NCBI GenBank assembly: GCA_964606415.1
Contig: CAZSGN010000170.1
Span: 1 to 6,374, forward strand
Direction: 5' to 3'
Length of the DNA stretch: 6,374 bases
From: CAZSGN01 sp964606415
GTDB taxonomy: Bacteria; Bacteroidota; Bacteroidia; Bacteroidales; JBBRXJ01
The notes below the pieces were generated by a model. That model saw only the letters and a program-made list of their open reading frames with translations, was not told the origin of the DNA and ran no database searches. Shown here in pieces: positions 1 to 6,092 of this stretch (position 1 is its first letter; every line of letters begins with the position of its first letter). The position numbers and the translations under genes are program-made.

Positions 1-304
1 ATGCAGGCCCAAGGCTGCCGGCACCAAATAAAAAGGCTTCATTCTTTCTTCTGAATCCTAAAAATTCTTCCAGTCCGTTAATAAGCTCTTCAACTTCATA
101 ACCTACACGGGTTTTGCCTGAAATGCCCGCATAGGTAATGTCTTTGGTGACCTGCGTTGGATCCATTTTAAGGTCTTTCCCGATATGGGGGGCAGAAATG
201 TAGTTTTGTCCCTGGTTAAGCATGTCTTTTGCATATTGAAGATAAACCGGCAGTCTTCTAAGTGATGGCTCGGGAATTTTGATGATTTTTTTGGTTTTTT
301 CCAT
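1..304 (-). CDS. rex: Redox-sensing transcriptional repressor Rex, N-terminal part (partial)
   Basis: Rex is a dimeric repressor that senses the NADH/NAD+ ratio and controls fermentation and respiration genes. The window holds 101 codons from the ATG at 304; the gene runs off the left edge. Residues about 10-75 form the Rex winged-helix DNA-binding domain: PEPSLRRLPVYLQYAK near the start, then the recognition helix DPTQVTKDITYAG and the following SGKTRVGYEVEELI segment typical of the family. Residues 94-99 read GAGSLG, the glycine-rich turn that opens the Rossmann NADH-binding domain. The ISGKTRVGYEV form, instead of the Firmicutes EFGKRGVGY form, fits Bacteroidota. The start is clear because family homology begins about seven residues in. 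The family is normally about 210-220 residues, so roughly half is missing here only because of the window edge. No ribosome binding site of the Shine-Dalgarno type is present, as usual for this phylum. Identity is recognised from motifs; no search was run. Confidence 0.93.
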   Translation of the reverse strand, partial: MEKTKKIIKIPEPSLRRLPVYLQYAKDMLNQGQNYISAPHIGKDLKMDPTQVTKDITYAGISGKTRVGYEVEELINGLEEFLGFRRKNEAFLFGAGSLGPA

Positions 305-339
305 TTCCTGTATTTTTAAAGGTGGGTTATTTATCAATA

Positions 340-347
340 CAAAAATA
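340..347 (-). promoter_or_regulatory. Candidate -7 promoter box for rex
   Basis: On the minus strand this reads TATTTTTG, a perfect match to the Bacteroidota -7 consensus TAnnTTTG, 36 bases upstream of the rex ATG. No clear TTTG -33 box lies 19-21 bases further upstream; that place is occupied by a perfect inverted repeat. AT-rich DNA gives chance matches, so support is modest. Confidence 0.35.
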
Positions 348-357
348 ACAAAAAATT

Positions 358-387
358 CTGAATTAAAGAAAAAAATCTTTAATTCAG
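358..387. repeat. Perfect 11-bp inverted repeat upstream of rex
   Basis: The arms CTGAATTAAAG (358-368) and CTTTAATTCAG (377-387) are perfectly complementary around an 8-base A-rich loop. The repeat sits where the -33 region of the candidate rex promoter would be, so it could be an operator. It does not resemble the usual Rex operator (TTGTGAAATATTTCACAA-like), so autoregulation by Rex is not supported. On the minus strand the hairpin is followed by AATTTTTTG, so it might instead be a weak AT-rich terminator for transcripts coming from proA. The structure is certain; its function is unknown. Confidence 0.55.
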
Positions 388-485
388 GATATATATTTTA
401 CTATTCCGTTAAAAATCAACGAAGTATTTAATTTATTTATTGAATAAAAACCAGAAAAATATCTTTATTGATATGCTTTTTAATA

Positions 486-676
486 CCTAAGTTGAGGGTT
501 GGAGCATAACGAAGATGGTGGACATTATGGACGAACACTAACCTCCGGCTAAAAACAAACGAGGGCTTGTTTAGGTGAATGCTTTTTAATTTGGTATATA
601 CAATTGATGAGTGAAGTTAAAGGCTTACATCTTCTTAGTTGCTTGAGCGATTTCTGATAAGAATCTCTCAATTTGG
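486..676. repeat. Repeat element copy A (imperfect terminal inverted repeats)
   Basis: The ends CCTAAGTTGAG (486-496) and CTCTCAATTTGG (665-676) are imperfect inverted repeats of each other. The right part, 608-676, is clearly related to 3829-3898 in copy B: both contain ATGAGTGAAGT and GATTTCTGATAAGAAT, and both end in CTCAA[CT]TTGG. The left part differs: 503-532 is instead 27/30 identical, in inverted orientation, to 5955-5984 inside the terminal-inverted-repeat element further right. Copy A therefore looks like a composite or nested element. Read on the minus strand, the shared part encodes LQIERFLSEIAQATKKM followed by TAA, matching a peptide with a stop in copy B. No obvious target duplication flanks it. 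Probably a non-autonomous, MITE-like or intergenic repeat. Confidence 0.55.
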
Positions 677-690
677 AGTCTGGTGAAACG

Positions 691-711
691 AAAATCCCGA
701 CCCTTCGGGGC
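691..711 (-). terminator. Possible terminator of proA
   Basis: On the minus strand a stem CCCGA-AGGG-TCGGG (709-696) is followed by ATTTTCG. It lies about 85 bases beyond the proA stop codon. The stem is short and the T run brief, so this is a weak call. The loop side contains the CCCGAAGGG core (701-709) also found three times at the right end of the window, so it may simply be a copy of that palindromic repeat. Confidence 0.35.
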
Positions 712-795
712 AAAAAAGAAAATAAAACATACGGAAAACACTAAATATTATAACAGGCATTAAAAGTACCTGCTATGGGCTGTCTGTGGTAATAT

Positions 796-2103
796 TTATG
801 ATGACGATTCAGGAAAATGTTTATCGATATTTAAATGGGTGAATGACTTTTCCCCTGATGCATAGGGTGTTACGGTCTGGCCATGACCAATCATTTTCCA
901 TTTGTAGATCAAAAGCCCTTCCAGTCCGACTGGCCCTCTGGCATGAATTTTATTGGTGCTGATGCCTACTTCTGCACCTAGTCCATACCGGTAACCATCA
1001 CTAAAACGGGTGCTGCAATTCCAGAAAACATTACCTGAATCAGTGAGATTCATAAATCCCATTGCTTTTTCTTCATTTCGGGTGACGATGCTGTCTGTAT
1101 GTCCTGATCCATATTGGTTAATGTGATTGACCGCTTCGTTTTGGTCTTTGACAATCTTGATGGAAAGTATGTAGTCAAGGTATTCTGTTTTCCAATCTTC
1201 TTCTGTAGCTTTTTCACATTTAATGATTTTTTGTGTCTCAGCACACCCTTTAATGATCACATTTTTTGTTTCCAGTTCTTTTTTTAGTGCCGGAAGGATC
1301 GATTCTGCTATGTTTTCATGAATTAAAAGTGTTTCGAGCGCATTGCATACGGCGACATATTGGGTTTTGCTGTCAACGGTAATGTCAATGGCTTTTTGTA
1401 TATCAGCATCATTATCAATGTAAACATGGCAAATTCCATCGGCATGTCCCAGAACGGCTATATTGGAATGATCCATGATGTATTTGACAAACTCATTGCT
1501 GCCACGTGGAATGATCAGATCTATGTAATCATCCAGTTCAAGCATTCTATTGACATCAGAACGGGATTCTAATAAATGAATCCATCCGGCAGGAATGCCA
1601 GCCTGAATGGTTGCTTCCTCAATAATTTCCGAAAGAATTTTGTTGGTTCTGCTGGCTTCACTGCCCCCCTTTAATAAAACCCCGTTTCCGCTTTTCAGGC
1701 ACAGGGTGGAAATTTGTACGAGTGCATCTGGCCGGGATTCAAATATAACCCCGATAACGCCAATAGGGCAGCTCACCTTGTAGAGCTCCAGCCCGGAGTC
1801 CAGTTCTTTGGCGTCAAGAGTATGTCCAACGGGGTCGGGGATTTTAATCAGGCTGTGTATGCCTGCAATAACATCCTCAAGTTTTTGCTGGTCAAATTTA
1901 AGCCGTTTTAGCAGGGGGGCTGATAAATTGTTTTTCTCACTTTCTGCGATGTCCGCCTGGTTTACTTCAAAGATGTCTTTGGCCCTTTGTTTAAGTAGAT
2001 GAGCAATTGCTGCTAAGGCTTTGTTTTTTGTTTCTGTATGGCAGCCTGATAGTTGAATAGCTGCATTTTTTGTTGTCTTTCCTATTTCAGGTATATCTTT
2101 CAT
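796..2103 (-). CDS. proA: Glutamate-5-semialdehyde dehydrogenase (gamma-glutamyl phosphate reductase)
   Basis: ProA reduces gamma-glutamyl phosphate to glutamate-5-semialdehyde with NADPH (EC 1.2.1.41), the second step of proline synthesis from glutamate, in the cytosol. The protein has 435 residues; E. coli ProA has 417, so it is complete with a short C-terminal extension. Visible family marks are VIGVIFESRPDAL (about 116-128), LLKGGSEA (143-150), IIPRGSNEFV (197-206), the catalytic cysteine in AVCNALETLL (Cys253), the ProA signature AVNHINQYGSGHTDSIV (324-340), and the C-terminal RGPVGLEGLLIYKW (389-402). The ATG at 2103 is preferred because homology starts near the N-terminus and no upstream in-frame ATG is evident. 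proB is not next to it in this window. The upstream neighbour on the same strand is an Omp85-like gene 77 bases away; a TAnnTTTG box in that gap suggests that proA has its own promoter. Nothing is broken. Confidence 0.97.
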   Translation of the reverse strand: MKDIPEIGKTTKNAAIQLSGCHTETKNKALAAIAHLLKQRAKDIFEVNQADIAESEKNNLSAPLLKRLKFDQQKLEDVIAGIHSLIKIPDPVGHTLDAKELDSGLELYKVSCPIGVIGVIFESRPDALVQISTLCLKSGNGVLLKGGSEASRTNKILSEIIEEATIQAGIPAGWIHLLESRSDVNRMLELDDYIDLIIPRGSNEFVKYIMDHSNIAVLGHADGICHVYIDNDADIQKAIDITVDSKTQYVAVCNALETLLIHENIAESILPALKKELETKNVIIKGCAETQKIIKCEKATEEDWKTEYLDYILSIKIVKDQNEAVNHINQYGSGHTDSIVTRNEEKAMGFMNLTDSGNVFWNCSTRFSDGYRYGLGAEVGISTNKIHARGPVGLEGLLIYKWKMIGHGQTVTPYASGEKSFTHLNIDKHFPESSS

Positions 2104-2141
2104 CTGTTTTCATTTTAATGTGATGCGCTTTTAGAGTGCTA

Positions 2142-2161
2142 TTGCATTTTATGCAAAAATA
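2142..2161 (-). promoter_or_regulatory. Candidate proA promoter with overlapping palindrome
   Basis: The minus strand reads TATTTTTG at 2161-2154, a perfect TAnnTTTG -7 box 50 bases upstream of the proA start. Overlapping its end is the palindrome TTGCAT-TTT-ATGCAA (2142-2156), which would cover the transcription start and is well placed for an operator. No good TTTG -33 box is seen at the expected distance. No known regulator site is recognised. Confidence 0.4.
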
Positions 2162-2180
2162 ATAAAGAAATCCCCTTAAT

Positions 2181-3602
2181 TTATTGAATGGGTGCATGAA
2201 AATGAATAAAAAAACCAGAATCTCCTTGTTTATTTAAGGTATAAGCGAAACTTATTACGTTGTCATAATAAGTGACAAGGTCAAGGCCTGTACTTATGCT
2301 GTACAGAGATGTATTTGCCAGATTATTGTTGAGAGAAGAATGATGTTGAAGGGCTTTTGCATATCCCCAGTCAAAACCGATATTAAAGTAAAGCGCATAG
2401 TGCATTTTATTAAATTTCTCAAGAGGGATTAGTTTGAGTTTTTGCACTGTTTTGGGAACGAGGGTGAATTTTAAATTATTTTTGGTGTATAAATAGTGTT
2501 CACATGGAATGACATAATATTCGTATCCACGTAGGTAATCACGACTATATCCAAGTCCGTTTTCGATAAAAAACGGTTGATTATCTTGAAGATGTATTAA
2601 GCCAGTATTGCCTGTGGAAAAATGCCAGCGGGAATTAATAGGGAGGTGATGATTGAATTTTACTTTTAAATAAGTCCGTTTTAATCCGTTATTTTGTTTA
2701 AACACGCCAAATCCCGAGTGAAGAATTTCGAAAATGGAGTAGCTACCATCCAGGGGATAATATTTTGAGTCTCTGTGGTCATGGGCAAAAGTATAGATAG
2801 CTGACAAATAGCTAATAGCATTTTTTCTTTGTCCAAAATAATCAGGATTTAATTGTGCAAGGGTATCGGTGCCATTCCCTCTTTTAAAATTGATGCTTAA
2901 ATGATGGGAATTATAATATGCTTTCCGGTACTGATAGTTTAATGAAGTCTTGAAAGTTTCAAGGGTAAAGCCATTTTTGCTCTTGTAACTGACCAGTTGA
3001 TTATCTGTTACCTGATAGTCAACGGCATCATTCTGCAGATATGACTGGTTTAGACTGATCGAGTGGTGTCGCTCTTTGTCAAGATAGATATTTGAAAGGC
3101 CAATGTGATATTTTTCATTATAACCGAAAGTGGTAATAAATTCAAGGGTTTCTCCACGGCCTCTAAAGTTTTCTTTTTTTAGACCGAGGCCATAATCAAC
3201 TCTTGACCAATTCCTGCTGTAAATAAGATTGCTTAGATTGCGATCAGCATGGTCGAAGATAACTGATGGCCACCAGTACCAACGTTCTTCAACCAGGATA
3301 TCAATTTTTTTCTTATTTTGATGATCTGAGAGTTCAATGGTGACAAAATTGAAAAGCGATAAGTTCAGTAAATTTTCCTCACTCTGTTTAACAAGGGTAT
3401 TTATTTTTTTTTCCTGAATGGTATCCCCTTCAGAAAAAAGAAGTTCTCTTCGAATGATCCTTTCTTTTGTTTGTTCATTTCCTTGTATCTCTATACTGCC
3501 AATAACAAGAATTTCCTGGGTTGTTTGCCCGCTAATTGGAAGATTAACGACTGGCAGTAACAGAAGGATAAAAAGAAGATAATATGCTTTATTATAATTC
3601 AG
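2181..3602 (-). CDS. Omp85/BamA-like outer-membrane protein with one POTRA domain; apparent CTG start
   Basis: The stop-free frame runs from the TAA at 3626-3624 to the stop at 2181-2183. Starting at the CTG (3602-3600) it gives 473 residues: a signal peptide (NYNKAYYLLFILLLLPVV, cleavage probably near ISGQ), then a POTRA domain (about residues 29-105) with the typical IGSIEIQGNEQTKERIIRREL and EGDTI elements and the LSLFNFVTIEL strand, then a beta-barrel. In the barrel, YLRGYEYY (RGY about 358-360) matches the conserved lid-loop RGY/RGF motif of the Omp85 superfamily (BamA/TamA). Such proteins insert or transport proteins at the outer membrane; one POTRA is fewer than the five of E. coli BamA, so this is a paralogue and its client is unknown. 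Oddly, the first 265 codons contain no ATG, GTG or TTG; the first such codon is a TTG at 2807, inside the barrel. The CTG sits exactly where a signal peptide should begin, so it is either a rare start or a mutated ATG. The rest of the frame is intact. Confidence 0.78.
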   Translation of the reverse strand: MNYNKAYYLLFILLLLPVVNLPISGQTTQEILVIGSIEIQGNEQTKERIIRRELLFSEGDTIQEKKINTLVKQSEENLLNLSLFNFVTIELSDHQNKKKIDILVEERWYWWPSVIFDHADRNLSNLIYSRNWSRVDYGLGLKKENFRGRGETLEFITTFGYNEKYHIGLSNIYLDKERHHSISLNQSYLQNDAVDYQVTDNQLVSYKSKNGFTLETFKTSLNYQYRKAYYNSHHLSINFKRGNGTDTLAQLNPDYFGQRKNAISYLSAIYTFAHDHRDSKYYPLDGSYSIFEILHSGFGVFKQNNGLKRTYLKVKFNHHLPINSRWHFSTGNTGLIHLQDNQPFFIENGLGYSRDYLRGYEYYVIPCEHYLYTKNNLKFTLVPKTVQKLKLIPLEKFNKMHYALYFNIGFDWGYAKALQHHSSLNNNLANTSLYSISTGLDLVTYYDNVISFAYTLNKQGDSGFFIHFHAPIQ

Positions 3603-3683
3603 AGATTTGGTTTTATAATGTTTTTACTTTGGGTTTCTGCTTTCTAAGTCCTGTTGTAAAAGTATATTTATAAATAACCTTAT

Positions 3684-3691
3684 CAAAAATA
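3684..3691 (-). promoter_or_regulatory. Candidate -7 box for the Omp85-like gene
   Basis: Minus strand TATTTTTG, matching TAnnTTTG, 81 bases upstream of the proposed CTG start. No convincing TTTG -33 box precedes it, so this is weak support for transcription from here. Confidence 0.3.
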
Positions 3692-3740
3692 AATCGATCC
3701 GGTATTTTATTTTGATGATGGCAATCATCCAGAATGTTTA

Positions 3741-3900
3741 AACCTAATAAGTTGAGCGATATGAGTAAAATAAAATAGCGTTTTACTTAGGTATCACCCC
3801 GACTTGGAAAATATTGGGTTTCACTGAATGAGTGAAGTGATAGCATCAGATATTCTTAGCCGTTTGTGTGATTTCTGATAAGAATTGCTCAACTTGGGTT
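3741..3900. repeat. Repeat element copy B (terminal inverted repeats, internal hairpin)
   Basis: The ends are inverted repeats: AAGTTGAGCGAT (3749-3760) against ATTGCTCAACTT (3884-3895), 11 of 12 matching, with AACC/GGTT (3741-3744, 3897-3900) outside them after a small length difference. Inside is the hairpin TTCACT-GAATG-AGTGAA (3820-3836), whose arms recur at 5893-5909 and whose right arm recurs in copy A (610-615). The right portion matches copy A for about 70 bases. On the minus strand this part encodes LTQVEQFLSEITQTAKNI then TGA, parallel to copy A. The structure suggests a small non-autonomous element or a structured intergenic repeat. No transposase is present and no target duplication is clear. 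Confidence 0.6.
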
Positions 3901-4026
3901 AATGATAAACAATTAGTTGTCAGATATTTTTTAAATTTTAATAATGAATAATTCTTGTTTTGCTGCATATAAAAGGTTATTGAATAAGAAAGGATAAAAT
4001 TAATAATAAACTTGGAAAAAAGGAAA

Positions 4027-4057
4027 TTTGGATACTGTTTAATAAATTGTAAATTTA
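4027..4057 (+). promoter_or_regulatory. Bacteroidota-type promoter for the sulfatase locus
   Basis: TTTG at 4027-4030 is followed after exactly 19 bases by TAAATTTA (4050-4057), seven of eight matches to TAnnTTTG. Spacing and both boxes fit the phylum's housekeeping promoter. The start codon is 31 bases downstream of the -7 box, giving a leader of about 25 bases. It is the best-formed promoter in the window. Confidence 0.5.
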
Positions 4058-4088
4058 CGAAAGAATTTATACTCATTAATTTTTTATC

Positions 4089-4479
4089 ATGAACAATCAT
4101 TGTATGTTCCGTAATTATTTATTGCCGGTGATTGGATTTGGCTTTATTTTTAGCTCATGTCAAGAGTTGGACAAACAAAATGATGCTGATAAACCAAATG
4201 TCCTGATTATTCTTGCTGATGATCTGGGATCATCAGGGAAACAGGACGATTCGTAAAGGCGACTGGAAATTGGTTTCTGTGTTTGATTATGAAGAGAATG
4301 ATTATGGGCCCTGGGAATTATACAACATCGAAAATGATCCTTCTGAAACGAATAATCTTGTTATACAGAATAATGATATTGCTTTAATGCTTGAAGAATG
4401 GTATATTAAATGGACAAATAGGGTTGGCGTAATTGAACGCGATTCGATTCTCCAAAGAAGAGAGATGCTTTATGATTAA
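4089..4479 (+). pseudogene. Lipoprotein sulfatase with internal deletion
   Basis: Type I sulfatases hydrolyse sulfate esters, in Bacteroidota mostly on host or algal polysaccharides. The 5' part encodes 47 recognisable residues: a signal peptide, lipobox FSSC (Cys24), and the sulfatase opening KPNVLIILADDLG, whose Asp44-Asp45 would bind calcium. At about 4226-4230 (CTGGGA) the sequence jumps to another frame that encodes the C-terminal subdomain: WDHQGNRTIRKGDWKLV, then WELYNIENDPSETNNL and the terminal helix, ending at 4479. The 5' frame stops at 4254-4256. Intact relatives have about 450-550 residues, so some 300-400 codons are missing, including the C/S-x-P-x-R motif that becomes formylglycine. 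The product cannot be active. The shared TGGG at the junction suggests a deletion between short identical sequences. A second ATG at 4104 is an equally good original start. The 3' end overlaps the next gene. Confidence 0.87.
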
Positions 4480-5804
4480 AGATAGTTATTCATTTTTTGG
4501 AAACATGCAAAAGAAACAACAAAAGGAACAGGACTTGATTCTTCTTCTGAAAAAGGAAGTTGAAAATGCACTTATGTGGTCAGATAGCAAGTTTTGGCGT
4601 CACAGGGATTTTATCTTGCTTTTCGAGCGGATAAAAGATAAAACCGGAAAAAAGTTAGCTTCTCAACGCTTAAACGAATATGGGGTACCATTGATTATGA
4701 AGGCAGTCCTGGCTATAACTCATTAAATGGTCTTGCACAATTTCTGGATACAAAGATTGGCCGGATTTTAAAAGTCAAAAAACATTATCATTTCGTAATC
4801 CGGGTAAAAGAGTTTTTACTTTTACTAAAAGAAAGTCTTTTAAGTTATTGCTTGGAGGGGGGATTATTATGGCATTGATTGCTTTTCTTATTTTTAATGT
4901 CGGCACAATAGGTTTATTTAGAAGTGATTTTACTGATAATGTATCTTTTCATGCTGTTTCCCTGCAAGGCATTGTTCCTTTTGTGGTGAAATTTAAGATG
5001 GATTTGTCTGCTTTAGATGATAAGCCGATATATTTAAAAGCAGGCGATGGAATGGAAAAGCGGCCTGTGAGTCGAACTGATACTTTCTTTTCCAGAATGT
5101 TTTTTGCTCCCGGGAAAAAGGAGGTGCAGCTTATTTATGGCGAAGAAGTGATCAAAAAGATTGATTTAATTGCTGAAACCAATGGCTGGCTTGGTTTGGT
5201 TGATAAGCACTACGAAGGTAGTCATCCTGTTTATTTAACTAAGGAGGCAATAATAAATGGAGATGTATTGTATGTGTCACCAAAATATTTGGAAGAGCGC
5301 CAGGTTGATATTGGCGCTAATTATAAAGTCAATTTTTATTATGTAAATCAGGAGTTGGCCTGTAATGGCAATAATTTTGATTTTCGTGCGGCTGTAAGAC
5401 ACTCGATAAAGAAAGGAGCGCGAACATGTCAACAAGTTAACCTTGGACTGCTTGCGACAGATGGGTTTGTGGTGATTCCTTTACTAAATGAAGGATGTGT
5501 TTCCCTGGCAAAGATCTTTTTTAGTGAGGTTTTTATTGATGGTTGGACAAATGATCTGGATGCTTTCTCCCGGGATCTGGATAAATGGCAAATGGTCAAG
5601 GTGAAGAATCGAAATCAATTTGTGAGGATTTATATTAATGAGCAAGAGGCTTTCTCTTTTTCTTACAATAAACCTCTGGGGGAAATTATTGGTTTTCGAA
5701 TTGAATTTATGGGATGTGGAGAGATTGATTTTGTCGAACTGGTTGATGCAGGTGATCATTCTGTTGTCTATAATAACGATTTTGGTTCAAAAAGAAGTTA
5801 TTAA
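4472..5804 (+). pseudogene. Membrane-anchored protein with TLKRIWG-type N-terminal domain, broken by two frameshifts
   Basis: The ATG at 4472 overlaps the sulfatase stop (ATGATTAA), pointing to coupled translation. Three consecutive frames complete one another: 4472-4650 (FILLFERIKDKTGKK), 4655-4749 (STLKRIWGTIDYEGSPGYNSLNGLAQFLD) and 4752-5804 (KDWPDFKSQ onward). Restoring one A in the run at 4648-4653 and one T after 4749 (GAT-TAC) gives a single frame of 444 residues. Residues about 45-110 form a small predicted-helical domain with TLKRIWG and L..LAQFL.YKDWPDF, a pattern I recall from uncharacterised Bacteroidota proteins and that may bind DNA or protein. A transmembrane helix (4845-4919, LLLGGGIIMALIAFLIF) follows, then an outer region: a possible PKD-like beta domain to about 5200 (FFAPGKKEVQLIYGEE, NGWLGLV) and a C-terminal beta-sandwich-like part ending FGSKRSY. 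The layout suggests a signalling or substrate-sensing role next to the sulfatase, but this is inference. The indels could be assembly errors. Confidence 0.75.
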
Positions 5805-5892
5805 TACACTAAAATGGGGTATTCTTAAACAGCAATCGCCTAAACAGCCTGCCCTGGTTTTTCCGGGACATTAAATATTGTAAGGCTTTCAC

Positions 5893-5927
5893 TTCACTTA
5901 TGCAGTGAAAACAAACATCTTCTAAGT
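5893..5927. repeat. Hairpin repeat copy C, related to copies A and B
   Basis: The hairpin TTCACT-TATGC-AGTGAA (5893-5909) has the same arms and loop length as TTCACT-GAATG-AGTGAA in copy B (3820-3836). It is followed by ACATCTTCTAAGT (5915-5927), 12/13 identical to ACATCTTCTTAGT in copy A (627-639). The match ends exactly where the next element begins at 5928, as if copy C had been interrupted there. Confidence 0.5.
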
Positions 5928-6089
5928 AGAGCCTGTCAATAAAGTCGAGAGTTTGTCTATAATGTCCACTAACTTCGTTATGCTTGTCCCAGGATTGCTC
6001 ATTTACACCAGTAAACTCCGCATTTTGGGACTTCGCAAGCCTCGTTATCGAACATTATGATCCAAAACTTTCGTTTATTGACAGCCTCT
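5928..6089. mobile_element. 162-bp MITE-like element with terminal inverted repeats and candidate 4-bp target duplication
   Basis: The left end AGAGCCTGTCAATAAA and the right end TTTATTGACAGCCTCT are inverted repeats with one mismatch; the match continues with a gap (CGAGAGTTT against AAACTTTCG). The element is flanked by AAGT on both sides (5924-5927 and 6090-6093), a possible target-site duplication. Inner inverted repeats GTCCCA/TGGGAC (5986-5991, 6026-6031) and TTTAC/GTAAA (6002-6006, 6011-6015) make the whole element able to fold into a long hairpin. It has no open frame of note. Part of its interior (5955-5984) recurs inverted in copy A. The parent transposase is unknown. Confidence 0.65.
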
Positions 6090-6092
6090 AAG

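Larger units (their letters stand above)
305..795. other. Gene-free interval between proA and rex
   Basis: No open frame with coding character is seen on either strand in these 491 bases. The interval holds the rex promoter candidate, the 11-bp inverted repeat at 358-387, repeat element copy A at 486-676, and a hairpin at 691-711 that may end the proA transcript. Nothing recognisable is seen in 388-485 or 712-795. Confidence 0.7.
3603..4088. other. Gene-free interval between divergent loci
   Basis: These 486 bases separate the minus-strand Omp85-like gene from the plus-strand sulfatase remnant. They contain the leader of the Omp85 gene, repeat element copy B (3741-3900), and an AT-rich stretch (3901-4088) ending in the sulfatase promoter. 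An 84-codon minus-strand open frame (3846-4100) crosses repeat and promoter and is not considered a gene. Confidence 0.65.

Noticed and set aside
358..387. Rex autoregulatory operator
   Set aside because: The inverted repeat CTGAATTAAAG/CTTTAATTCAG does not match the TTGTGAAATATTTCACAA-like Rex site.
1360..2002. Plus-strand open frames of 64-70 codons inside proA, and a 64-codon minus-strand frame at 1050-1244
   Set aside because: They are shadows of a clearly conserved proA frame and have no motifs or start signals of their own.
2181..2807. A separate 208-residue protein starting at the TTG at 2807
   Set aside because: The open frame continues upstream for 265 more codons with signal peptide and POTRA domain; a start at 2807 would fall within the beta-barrel.
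3846..4100. 84-codon minus-strand open frame
   Set aside because: It runs through repeat copy B and the sulfatase promoter, is very AT-rich in composition, overlaps the sulfatase start in the opposite direction, and shows no family motif. Only its last 18 codons are echoed in copy A, which the repeat explains.
4213..4479. An independent small gene of 88 codons
   Set aside because: Its sequence is the C-terminal subdomain of a sulfatase, and the matching N-terminus lies directly upstream in another frame, so it is part of one broken gene.
5484..5874. Open frames of 91 codons (minus, 5484-5759) and 78 codons (plus, 5638-5874)
   Set aside because: Both overlap the conserved 3' part of the membrane protein pseudogene and look like shadow frames.
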